A stretch of 12,628 bases of DNA from Bacillota bacterium (GTDB lineage Bacteria; Bacillota; Syntrophomonadia; Syntrophomonadales; Syntrophomonadaceae): assembly GCA_023395515.1 (NCBI GenBank), contig JAEWZB010000012.1:1-12628 (forward strand). The letters run 5' to 3'. The translations under genes and the position numbers were made by a program. Of this stretch, positions 6,996 through 12,628 are shown piece by piece. Numbering within the stretch: position 1 is the first letter of the stretch; each line of letters opens with the position of its first letter. Under the pieces are notes generated by a model, which had not been told where the DNA came from, ran no database searches, and saw only the letters and a program-made list of their open reading frames with translations.

Positions 6996-7011
6996 CGTTT
7001 AATATTAAACG
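6996..7011. repeat. perfect 16-bp palindrome
   Basis: CGTTTAATATTAAACG is fully self-complementary. It lies 19 bases after the stop of the 34-aa ORF and before its terminator. It could be an operator-like protein site or a small RNA hairpin; nothing else marks its role. Confidence 0.5.
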
Positions 7012-7031
7012 AAAGTCATATAATAAATATG

Positions 7032-7052
7032 AGGGGCATTAGCCCCTTTTTT
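7032..7052 (+). terminator. rho-independent terminator after the 34-aa ORF
   Basis: AGGGGC (7032-7037) pairs with GCCCCT (7042-7047) around the loop ATTA, and T residues run to 7052. This is a classic compact terminator. Confidence 0.85.
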
Positions 7053-7153
7053 GCTGGGTATAATTACATACCTGTTGAACAAATTCATATACTTTAATAT
7101 TATTCTTAAAAAGAAAAATTAAAATAGAAAAAAGATTTTAATATAGGGATATC

Positions 7154-7182
7154 TTGACAAAAATATAAATGTAAAATATACT
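7154..7182 (+). promoter_or_regulatory. sigma-A promoter of csoR-trxA
   Basis: TTGACA (7154-7159) and TATACT (7177-7182) are separated by exactly 17 bases. A very AT-rich stretch upstream (about 7090-7150) could act as an UP element. Transcription should start near 7189, immediately before the CsoR-type operator. Confidence 0.88.
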
Positions 7183-7191
7183 AAATCTAAC

Positions 7192-7208
7192 ATACCCAAG
7201 GGGGGTAT
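7192..7208 (+). promoter_or_regulatory. CsoR-type operator
   Basis: ATACCC (7192-7197) and GGGTAT (7203-7208) form a perfect dyad with a five-base spacer. CsoR-family repressors bind G/C-tract sites of the form TACCC...GGGTA. The site covers the predicted start of transcription, and its right half supplies the G-rich SD of the regulator gene, so negative autoregulation is expected. Confidence 0.75.
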
Positions 7209-7214
7209 AATGGA

Positions 7215-7490
7215 GTGACAACAATGAACAAAAATGATCGGCAAAGTGTTATTTTAAGGCTTAGACGCATTGAAGGGCAAGTTAGAGGCGTCCAAAGAAT
7301 GATTGAGGAAAACTCCGAATGTGGCGAGATATTAAATCAAATTGCGGCTATTAAATCGGCAGTTAATCAAGTGGGGTTAATAGTTTTTGAAAACCATGCC
7401 CATGACTGCATACACAAAGTTATTAATGAAGAAAATGATGAAGATAAGTTTAAGGAAATTGTCAATATGATGAGTAAATTAATGAAGTAA
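7215..7490 (+). CDS. csoR: CsoR/RcnR-family metal-sensing transcriptional repressor (CsoR-like)
   Basis: This is a 91-residue all-helical repressor of the DUF156 family. Counted from the GTG at 7215, it has C36, H61 and C65, the same spacing and numbering as the Cu(I) ligands of Mycobacterium CsoR ('ECGEIL', 'NHAHDC'). That His argues for copper sensing rather than the His-less persulfide sensor CstR. The DNA-binding face has the typical 'RLRRIEGQVRGVQRMI' helix. Apo-protein binds the operator and metal releases it. The start is ambiguous: GTG 7215 has the AGGGGGG SD nine bases upstream, while ATG 7224 has GGAG (7212-7215) eight bases upstream. Thioredoxin follows 19 bases after the stop, with no copZ or copA nearby, so a thiol or electrophile signal cannot be excluded. 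Confidence 0.88.
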   Translation: MTTMNKNDRQSVILRLRRIEGQVRGVQRMIEENSECGEILNQIAAIKSAVNQVGLIVFENHAHDCIHKVINEENDEDKFKEIVNMMSKLMK

Positions 7491-7509
7491 TAATTAGGAG
7501 GGGACTTTA

Positions 7510-7839
7510 ATGGCAAACGTAGTTACAGTAACTGACCAGAATTTTCAGCAGGAAGTATTAGAATCTGGACTTCCCGTGTTAGTCGACTTTTGGGCTCCCT
7601 GGTGTGGACCCTGTAAAATGGTGGGACCTGTGGTAGAGAGTTTAGCCGCTGATAATGAGGGCAAATTAGTAGTTGCCAAGCTAAATGTAGATGACAACAA
7701 AAATATTGCGGCGCAATATGGTATTAGGGGCATACCTACTTTAGCTATCTTTAAAGATGGAGCTGAAGTAAAAAGAATAGTAGGTGCTCAAGGAAAACCA
7801 CAGTTGCAAAAAGTAATAGATGAAATTATCACGAATTAA
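7510..7839 (+). CDS. trxA: thioredoxin
   Basis: This is a standard 109-residue thioredoxin. The redox motif WCGPC is at residues 31-35, the cis-proline P76 is in 'GIRGIPTLAIF', and the buried aspartate is in 'LVDFWAPW'. It reduces disulfides in cytoplasmic proteins using thioredoxin reductase, which is not encoded in the window. The SD is strong (AGGAGGGG, 7496-7503). The short gap to csoR shows that the two are co-transcribed, so this thioredoxin is likely derepressed when CsoR is inactivated. It may therefore be a stress-induced copy rather than the only housekeeping one. A structured stretch and a strong terminator follow. Confidence 0.97.
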   Translation: MANVVTVTDQNFQQEVLESGLPVLVDFWAPWCGPCKMVGPVVESLAADNEGKLVVAKLNVDDNKNIAAQYGIRGIPTLAIFKDGAEVKRIVGAQGKPQLQKVIDEIITN

Positions 7840-7844
7840 CTATT

Positions 7845-7987
7845 CATTATTCCCCGCTTCTGCCAGCGGAGAATAATGGTGCTAAAGACCTTATTGGTTT
7901 AGTATGAACCTGACGGACATCTAGTAGGAGATAAAGAACTTTCTAACGGAGTAAAGGTTCACTTTATCAGGTAAAGATTTATAGTGT
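7845..7987 (+). ncRNA. candidate structured RNA downstream of trxA
   Basis: The 336 bases between trxA and the antitoxin contain no credible ORF, but the first half is dense in pairing. CATTATTC-C-CCGCT (7845-7858) pairs with AGCGG-A-GAATAATG (7865-7878), 13 pairs with one mismatch and no T-run. CTAA..ACC (7882-7890) pairs with GGTTTAG (7896-7902). GATAAAGAACTTT (7930-7942) pairs with AAAGGTTCACTTTATC (7953-7968), with a two-base bulge and one G-T pair. ACCTGA (7908-7913) can also pair with TCAGGT (7967-7972). The intrinsic terminator follows at 7988. It could be a processed 3' UTR RNA, an independent small RNA, or a remnant of a mobile element. I recognise no family. Confidence 0.45.
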
Positions 7988-8036
7988 AAGGTGTATGATA
8001 AAGAATAAATATCATACACCTTATTTATTTTTTATT
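7988..8036 (+). terminator. strong rho-independent terminator of the csoR-trxA unit
   Basis: AAGGTGTATGATA (7988-8000) and TATCATACACCTT (8010-8022) form a perfect 13-bp stem with a nine-base loop, followed by ATTTATTTTTTATT. It closes the transcription unit about 150 bases after trxA, which leaves the structured stretch inside the transcript. Confidence 0.9.
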
Positions 8037-8113
8037 CTTTACAATAGGACTGGCATGCATAGCTTCTTGACCGGCAATCCGCAAAGTGTGATGGGGGTAA
8101 TACGGGCGAATTA

Positions 8114-8142
8114 TTGATTGCATAGCATAAAAGAGATATAAT
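8114..8142 (+). promoter_or_regulatory. promoter of the toxin-antitoxin operon
   Basis: TTGATT (8114-8119) and TATAAT (8137-8142) are 17 bases apart. The antitoxin ATG is 33 bases downstream, with SD AAGGA at 8163-8167. Antitoxins of this type usually repress their own promoter; no clear operator dyad was picked out. The 8037-8113 stretch before it shows nothing recognisable. Confidence 0.75.
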
Positions 8143-8175
8143 ATGATTAGAATATTGCTATAAGGAATTAATGCC

Positions 8176-8466
8176 ATGCAGATTAAACCTTCCGCAAGTA
8201 TCAGGCAAAATTACAATGAAATTGCGGCTTTATGCAAATCTTCCGGTGAGCCTGTGTATCTTACCAAAAATGGTGAAGGTGATCTGGTAGTGATGGACAT
8301 AGAGGCATTTACCCGTCGTGAAAAAATGCTCAAACTACGGGAAGAACTGCTGGCTGTCGAGGAAGCCCGTCTGGCCGGACATGCCGGAGTGACGCCGGAT
8401 GAACTGAACAGCTATCTTGACAATATCATTGACGAGGTGGAACATGGAAAAGAAGCCTCACTATAA
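8176..8466 (+). CDS. type II antitoxin, Phd/YefM family
   Basis: This 96-residue protein has the Phd/YefM fold signature: 'MQIKPSASIRQNYNEIAAL' at the N-terminus, then 'GEPVYLTKNGEGDLVVMDIEAF' (residues of about 24-45), which forms the DNA-binding dimer. The acidic C-terminal half (about 50-96) contains 'EEARLAGHAGVTPDELNSYL', common in antitoxins paired with RelE/ParE toxins, and should wrap and neutralise the toxin. It overlaps the toxin gene by 23 bases, so the two are translationally coupled with the antitoxin first. Base composition is more GC-rich than in the upstream genes, which fits a mobile accessory pair. Confidence 0.9.
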   Translation: MQIKPSASIRQNYNEIAALCKSSGEPVYLTKNGEGDLVVMDIEAFTRREKMLKLREELLAVEEARLAGHAGVTPDELNSYLDNIIDEVEHGKEASL

Positions 8467-8764
8467 GGTAATTGTATCTGACCGTGCCCGTCAGATGCTG
8501 GCGGGTCATGTTCGGTTTTTGGCGCAGGAAAGCCCGAAGGCCGCCCGCAGAACCAAAAATGAATTAATAGACGCTATCCGCTCCCTTTCCTCCATGCCCG
8601 AACGCTTTCCTTTTCTCAATGTTGAATTTATTCCGGTGAACAAATATCATAAGATGTTCGTGGAGAAATGGTATCTGATTTTGTATCAGATCAAGGACCA
8701 AACGGGGTATGTTGATTATATTGTGGATTGCAGACAGGACTATGGATGGCTGATAAGATCATAA
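8444..8764 (+). CDS. type II toxin, RelE/ParE superfamily
   Basis: I chose the ATG at 8444, which gives 106 residues. It is preceded by GAGGTGG within the antitoxin gene and yields the typical start 'MEKKPHYKVIVSDRARQML'. An upstream ATG at 8417 in the same frame lacks an SD and would add nine residues. The pattern 'A..ML..HV.FLAQESPKAARR', then 'AIRSLSSMPERFPFL', then 'Y.KMFVEKWYLILYQI' and 'VDYIVDCRQDYGWLI' is that of the ParE/RelE fold. ParE members poison DNA gyrase; RelE members cleave mRNA on the ribosome. I cannot decide between them from sequence: the helical hairpin and 'YLILYQI' strand occur in both groups. The antitoxin lies directly upstream and overlaps it. Confidence 0.88.
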   Translation: MEKKPHYKVIVSDRARQMLAGHVRFLAQESPKAARRTKNELIDAIRSLSSMPERFPFLNVEFIPVNKYHKMFVEKWYLILYQIKDQTGYVDYIVDCRQDYGWLIRS

Positions 8765-8783
8765 AATTACAGGAGGGCTTGTT

Positions 8784-9416
8784 ATGGCGTTTGATTATAA
8801 GAAAGAATACAAGGAATTCTACCTGCCGCCGGCGAAGCCTGGCATCGTAGAAATTCCGCCCCTGAATTTTCTGGCCGTGCGGGGCAAGGGTGACCCTAAT
8901 GCCGAAAACGGCGAATATAAAAAGGCCATAGAGCTTCTCTACGGCATAGCCTATACTATCAAAATGAGTTATAAGGGTGATCATAAAATCGAGGGTTTCT
9001 TTGAATACGTAGTGCCGCCGCTGGAGGGACTCTGGTGGCAGGAGGGCGTTTGGGGTTTTGACCCGGCCAAAAAGGCGGAGCTTGGCTGGATTTCCCTGAT
9101 TCGTCTGCCCGATTTTGTTAATGAAGCTGACTTCAGTTGGGCCCTTGGTGAGGCTACCCGGAAAAAGAAAACGGATTTTTCTAAAGTGGGACTTTTTACT
9201 TATGATGAGGGGTTATGCGTGCAGTGTATGCACATTGGCTCCTATGATGACGAACCGGCTACCATTAGCCGAATGGAAGCTTACGCGGCTGAAAACGGCT
9301 ATACCATAGATATATCTGATAAACGGTATCACCATGAGATTTACCTCAGCGACCCGCGCAAGACTGAAACCTCCAAACTAAAAACCGTAATTCGCCATCC
9401 GGTGAGGAGAATTTGA
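8784..9416 (+). CDS. GyrI-like small-molecule-binding domain protein
   Basis: This 210-residue cytoplasmic protein has the GyrI-like pattern: 'VEIPPLNFLAVRGKGDPN' near the start (about 22-39), 'YKKAIELLYGIAYTIKM' (45-61), the aromatic cluster 'EGLWWQEG' (81-88), and a second half with 'VGLFTYDEGLCVQCMHIGSY' (135-154) and 'HHEIYLSDPRK' (183-193). The fold is the duplicated SHS2 module found in SbmC/GyrI and the ligand domains of AraC/MerR regulators. Stand-alone members bind or hydrolyse small molecules; E. coli SbmC protects gyrase. The SD is perfect (AGGAGGG, 8771-8777) and the gene lies 19 bases after the toxin, so it should be in the same transcript. There is no DNA-binding domain. Its function here is not known. 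Confidence 0.85.
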   Translation: MAFDYKKEYKEFYLPPAKPGIVEIPPLNFLAVRGKGDPNAENGEYKKAIELLYGIAYTIKMSYKGDHKIEGFFEYVVPPLEGLWWQEGVWGFDPAKKAELGWISLIRLPDFVNEADFSWALGEATRKKKTDFSKVGLFTYDEGLCVQCMHIGSYDDEPATISRMEAYAAENGYTIDISDKRYHHEIYLSDPRKTETSKLKTVIRHPVRRI

Positions 9417-9450
9417 TGGGGAGACAGTGTGTCTGTCTTGCACATTAGTT

Positions 9451-10083
9451 TTATGCTTTATAGGTAAGATCTTTTTGGGCCTCAATATAAGCCAGTGGGG
9501 CAATTGTGCTGCCTATTGTGTGACACTTTATTATCTTGAAACCATGTGTTGCAATAAAGTCGGACAGTTGCTTATCATTCCACTTGTAATAAACGTGAAA
9601 ACCGATAAGCTCCATAAGGCTGGAACGCAACTTGAATTTTGCCCCTGGACCATGGATAAAGGTGGGTGCAATTAAGAGGCCGTCAGGTCGAAGTACTCGA
9701 TATATTTCAGATAAGGCTTTTTCTGGATGGGGCATAATATGAAGAGCATTGGCAATTAGCACAATGTCAAAGCTATTATCTGCATAAGTAAGAGCAGTAG
9801 CGTCCGCGACTTCAAAATGTACGTTATCTAGAGTCATATGTTCCTTGGCTTCGGCGATCATTTTTTCGGAATAATCGGTTGCGGTGATAAAAACTCCGGT
9901 GTCCGCAAGAGAAAGTGCCAGTATACCAGGACCTGTGCCCAGTTCGAGCATAGATAGTTCTGGTGTCATGTGGGGGCGTATGTAATCACATAATTCTTTA
10001 TATAGCTTCTTATTGCTTTTCATAAAGGGGGCATATATTTTGGCGGTACGCTCCCAAAAGCTTTTGTTGGTTCCATCTTCCAT
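9451..10083 (-). CDS. class I SAM-dependent methyltransferase
   Basis: Motif I is LELGTGPGI at residues 46-54, followed by the acidic residue of strand beta-2 (D70 in 'TATDYSEKM'), 'VADATAL' (92-98), 'FDIVLIANALHIMPHP' (105-120) and 'LSEIYRVLRPDGLLIAPTF' (124-142). This is the Methyltransf_11 pattern of ubiE-like enzymes, which transfer methyl groups to small molecules; the substrate cannot be predicted. I start at ATG 10083, with SD AAGGTG six bases upstream; an in-frame GTG at 10092 overlaps that SD and is less likely. It lies 39 bases downstream of rarA on the same strand, probably in one transcript, and converges with the GyrI-like gene. The 34-base convergent gap (9417-9450) holds no clear terminator. 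Confidence 0.9.
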   Translation of the reverse strand: MEDGTNKSFWERTAKIYAPFMKSNKKLYKELCDYIRPHMTPELSMLELGTGPGILALSLADTGVFITATDYSEKMIAEAKEHMTLDNVHFEVADATALTYADNSFDIVLIANALHIMPHPEKALSEIYRVLRPDGLLIAPTFIHGPGAKFKLRSSLMELIGFHVYYKWNDKQLSDFIATHGFKIIKCHTIGSTIAPLAYIEAQKDLTYKA

Positions 10084-10122
10084 GAAAATCACCTTTCCTA
10101 GTAACCCTTCACGCCTTACAAT

Positions 10123-11442
10123 TTACGTCTCCCGTTTCACTTTGTCCATAAAAGCTGCGATATGCTTCTCATACCCATTAAGGGTACTTTCATAAAATTT
10201 TTGGCCTTTCATATCGGCGGGCAGGTAGTCTTGCTGAACATAGCCACCATAATTGGGCGGATATTTGTAGCCTTTACCTTTACCTAACAGCTCGCCGGCT
10301 TTAGGATGGTTAGCCGAGGCTATGTGGGGAGGTACTTTTATTTGTTTAGCTTTACGCACATAGTCAGTAGCATTAGTGATGGCAGCTACACTGGAGTTGC
10401 TTTTAGGAGCGGTAGCCAGATATAAGGTAGCCTCGGCCAAGGGTATTCTAGCTTCAGGTAAACCTACTAATTCAACAGCATGGGCGGCGGCTACTGCAAT
10501 AGTTAAGGCTCGTGGGTCGGCTAATCCTATGTCTTCGGCGGCATGTATTACTAAACGGCGGGCAATAAAAACCGGGTCTTCGCCGCCTTCTAACATTACT
10601 GCCAGCCAAAAAACTGCCGCATCCGGATCGGAGCCGCGAATGCTTTTTATATAAGCCGAGATAGTATCATAATGGTAGTCACCGGTAGAATCATATTTAT
10701 AGATAGGTTTATCTAAAATCTTAATCAGCAGTTCGGCCGTAATTTCCAGACTGTTTTCCGGGCTTAGAAATGAGTTAACCACGGTTTCTAAAAGATTTAA
10801 GGCGATTCGGGCATCACCTTTCGCATGTTGAATTATTATCTGCAAGCCGGGGGCATCAATACTGATATGTTTATTGCCTAAACCTCTTTCTTTATCATTA
10901 AGAGCATTGGTAATTATGCTTATTAGTTCTTGTTCCTCTAATGGCTGCAAAATATATACTTTCATCCGGGATAATAGGGCATTATTAAGCTCATACAAAG
11001 GATTCTCCGTAGTTGCCCCAATCAATAGCAAGGTTCCGTCTTCCACAAAGGGAAGCAAAACATCTTGCTGAGATTTATTAAAGCGGTGAATCTCGTCCAC
11101 AAAAAGGATGGTCTGGCGTTGGTAAAAACGCCGCCGATCGACTGCATCAGCCGCAATTTTTTTTATATCTGCTACTCCGCTGGTAACCGCTTGTAATGCT
11201 TCAAAATGGGAGTTGGTGGTAGAAGCTATGAGCCTGGCAATAGTGGTTTTCCCGGTTCCGGGGGGACCATAAAGAATAAAAGGATGTAATTCATCCCTGT
11301 CTATAGCATTTCTTAGTATTCTTCCCGGAGCTAATAAATGTTTTTGCCCCACCACTTCAGATAGGGTACGGGGTCTCATCCGGTAGGCTAAAGGCTGCTC
11401 GGCTTCACTTTTCTTATTATAGTTTAAATCAAATAAATCCAT
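10123..11442 (-). CDS. rarA: replication-associated recombination protein A (RarA/MgsA AAA+ ATPase)
   Basis: The 439 residues match the usual length of the family. The N-terminus carries 'PLAYRMRPRTLSEVVGQKHLL' features shared with clamp-loader AAA+ proteins. Walker A is GPPGTGKTT (59-67), Walker B is LFVDEIH (113-119) followed by 'RFNKSQQD', sensor 1 is 'GATTENP' (142-148), and the arginine finger region is 'ALLSR' (155-159). The C-terminal tetramerisation part ends with the typical 'YLPADMKGQKFYESTLNGYE'. RarA/Mgs1/WRNIP1 proteins act on stalled replication forks and single-strand gaps together with SSB and RecA. The start has an SD GGAGG twelve bases upstream. A TATAAT on the minus strand (11475-11480) is a possible -10. 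The gene is divergent from mnmA, an arrangement near that of B. subtilis. Confidence 0.97.
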   Translation of the reverse strand: MDLFDLNYNKKSEAEQPLAYRMRPRTLSEVVGQKHLLAPGRILRNAIDRDELHPFILYGPPGTGKTTIARLIASTTNSHFEALQAVTSGVADIKKIAADAVDRRRFYQRQTILFVDEIHRFNKSQQDVLLPFVEDGTLLLIGATTENPLYELNNALLSRMKVYILQPLEEQELISIITNALNDKERGLGNKHISIDAPGLQIIIQHAKGDARIALNLLETVVNSFLSPENSLEITAELLIKILDKPIYKYDSTGDYHYDTISAYIKSIRGSDPDAAVFWLAVMLEGGEDPVFIARRLVIHAAEDIGLADPRALTIAVAAAHAVELVGLPEARIPLAEATLYLATAPKSNSSVAAITNATDYVRKAKQIKVPPHIASANHPKAGELLGKGKGYKYPPNYGGYVQQDYLPADMKGQKFYESTLNGYEKHIAAFMDKVKRET

Positions 11443-11557
11443 ATAAAGGCCTCCATAAGAATGGAATTGCAGTAATTATAGAATAATTTATAGTAAACTG
11501 CTATAGTAATTAAAACTTTAGTGCCAAAGTAAATTTTAACATAAAGGGGATATAACT

Positions 11558-12571
11558 ATGAAAGTTGCGGTATTGATGAGCGGCGGAGTGGATAGTACCG
11601 TGGCAGCAATTTTGCTTAAGGAACAAGGGCATGACCTGATAGGATTAACCATGATTAACCTAGATGAGGATGTGGCTTTAAAAGCTAAAGAAGCGGCTGA
11701 TGCTATAGGCATTGCACACCAGGTAATAGATTTAAAAGAGGTTTTCGGAAAAAGGGTAATAGATTATTTTTGCCGTACTTATGAAAAAGGGGATACACCT
11801 AATCCTTGTGTGGAATGTAATAAATACATAAAATTTGGGGCTTTGTTGGATACTGCGCTGGAATTAGGCATGGAAAGAGTAGCGACGGGGCATTATGTGA
11901 GAACAGAATTTAATCCTGATACTAAGCGGCATGTGATAAAAAAAGCCCGCGATTTAAGCAAAGACCAAAGCTATTTTTTATATGGATTAACTCAGGAACA
12001 ATTAGCCCGAAGTATTTTTCCTTTAGGGGAATTTACTAAAAAGGAAGTGCGGGAGTTAGCTCGCCAAAAGGGTCTGAAAGTAGCGGAAAGTCAAGAAAGT
12101 CAGGAGATATGTTTTATCGCCAAGGATTATCGGGATTTTATTGCTGATAAGGTTTCATATAAACTCGGTCCGGTGGTGGACCTGCAAAACAATTTATTAG
12201 GGGAGCATAAAGGTTTACCTTTTTATACTATCGGTCAGCGTAAAGGGCTGGGTATCAGTGCCGGGCGGCCCATATACGTGGTAGATTTAGATACGGAAAA
12301 CAATAAGATAATAGTAGATGATGAAATAAATCTTATGCGGGGCACTTTAGCAGCCCGGGATAATAATTTTATCTATATGGAAAAGCTTCAGGAACCTTTA
12401 GCAGTTGAAGTTAAAATTCGCTATAAGGCGGCTTTGGCTCCGGCCACTATTTATCCCGCCGGTGATTTAGTTAAAGTTGAATTTGCCCATCCCCAAAGGG
12501 CTATTACCAGAGGACAGTCAGTAGTGTATTATGTAGGGGATTATGTTTTAGGCGGGGGAATAATAGTATAA
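11558..12571 (+). CDS. mnmA: tRNA-specific 2-thiouridylase MnmA
   Basis: MnmA makes the s2U at wobble position 34 of tRNA-Lys, -Glu and -Gln, using sulfur passed from a cysteine desulfurase. The PP-loop SGGVDS is at residues 8-13. The two catalytic cysteines are C84 in 'TPNPCVECN' and C185 in 'ESQEICFI', equivalent to C102 and C199 of E. coli. Other signatures are 'VATGHYVR' (108-115), 'KDQSYFLYGL' (135-144) and 'IGQRKGLGI' in the C-terminal half. At 337 residues it is shorter than the common 350-370; most of the loss is in the loop after 'GLTM' (about 32-40), where many members have a tryptophan and cysteine-containing insert. The SD is AAGGGGA (11544-11550). The 115-base gap to rarA must hold both promoters. 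Confidence 0.97.
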   Translation: MKVAVLMSGGVDSTVAAILLKEQGHDLIGLTMINLDEDVALKAKEAADAIGIAHQVIDLKEVFGKRVIDYFCRTYEKGDTPNPCVECNKYIKFGALLDTALELGMERVATGHYVRTEFNPDTKRHVIKKARDLSKDQSYFLYGLTQEQLARSIFPLGEFTKKEVRELARQKGLKVAESQESQEICFIAKDYRDFIADKVSYKLGPVVDLQNNLLGEHKGLPFYTIGQRKGLGISAGRPIYVVDLDTENNKIIVDDEINLMRGTLAARDNNFIYMEKLQEPLAVEVKIRYKAALAPATIYPAGDLVKVEFAHPQRAITRGQSVVYYVGDYVLGGGIIV

Positions 12572-12628
12572 TTTTGCTTTATAGCCAAGACTACTGCTAA
12601 TGTTGGTTGGGGCAATTAATCGAAGGGG

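Noticed and set aside
7845..7878. Terminator directly after trxA
   Set aside because: The stem is long, but no T-run follows the 3' arm. The true terminator is at 7988-8036.
9427..9675. Plus-strand 82-aa ORF with many cysteines
   Set aside because: It is antisense to the methyltransferase C-terminus, whose reading frame shows clear conserved motifs.
1..12628. CRISPR array, tRNA, rRNA, insertion sequence or prophage
   Set aside because: No evenly spaced repeats, tRNA-like cloverleaf, transposase, integrase or phage structural motifs were found on either strand.

Overview
The window looks like chromosome of a low-GC, spore-forming, probably anaerobic Firmicute of the Clostridia. Three things point there: AT-rich Gram-positive style promoters and G-rich Shine-Dalgarno (SD) sites, a sigma-H/Spo0A-like promoter, and gene content (YrrD-like PRC-barrel protein, VanW/YoaR-like protein, rarA beside mnmA) typical of that class. 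A thiolase at the left edge fits acyl-CoA metabolism, but only 40 residues are visible. Genus cannot be told from the sequence alone.

Layout. (1) 1-122, minus: N-terminus of a thiolase, preceded by a tiny ORF with a very strong SD (180-215, minus). (2) 407-3559, plus: a tight three-gene envelope operon behind a sigma-H-like promoter: a membrane protein with an acidic linker and a helical tail, a double PRC-barrel protein, and a degenerate VanW/YoaR-like protein. (3) 3792-5297: a six-TM chemoreceptor with its own promoter, leader hairpin and terminator. (4) 5403-6818: a structured leader, then a sirtuin deacylase with an unrecognised C-terminal domain of about 190 residues. (5) 6872-6976: a 34-aa one-TM protein with its own promoter and terminator. 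(6) 7154-7839: a CsoR-family repressor under a near-consensus promoter with a CsoR-type operator, co-transcribed with thioredoxin. (7) 7845-8036: an uncoded but strongly structured stretch ending in a 13-bp terminator. (8) 8176-9416: a Phd/ParE-RelE toxin-antitoxin pair followed after 19 nt by a GyrI-like protein, in visibly more GC-rich sequence. (9) 9451-11442, minus: a SAM methyltransferase downstream of rarA. (10) 11558-12571, plus: mnmA, divergent from rarA.

How the genes may work together. The first operon is probably an envelope unit switched on at the onset of stationary phase or sporulation. csoR-trxA looks like a metal- or thiol-stress unit controlled by its own repressor. The toxin-antitoxin/GyrI block looks like an accessory insertion between core genes. 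rarA (stalled replication forks) and mnmA (tRNA wobble-uridine thiolation) are housekeeping genes; they are neighbours in other Firmicutes, but the usual cymR and iscS genes between them are absent here.

The best candidates for something undescribed are the sirtuin leader and its C-terminal domain, the structured RNA after trxA, and the toxin-antitoxin plus GyrI arrangement.
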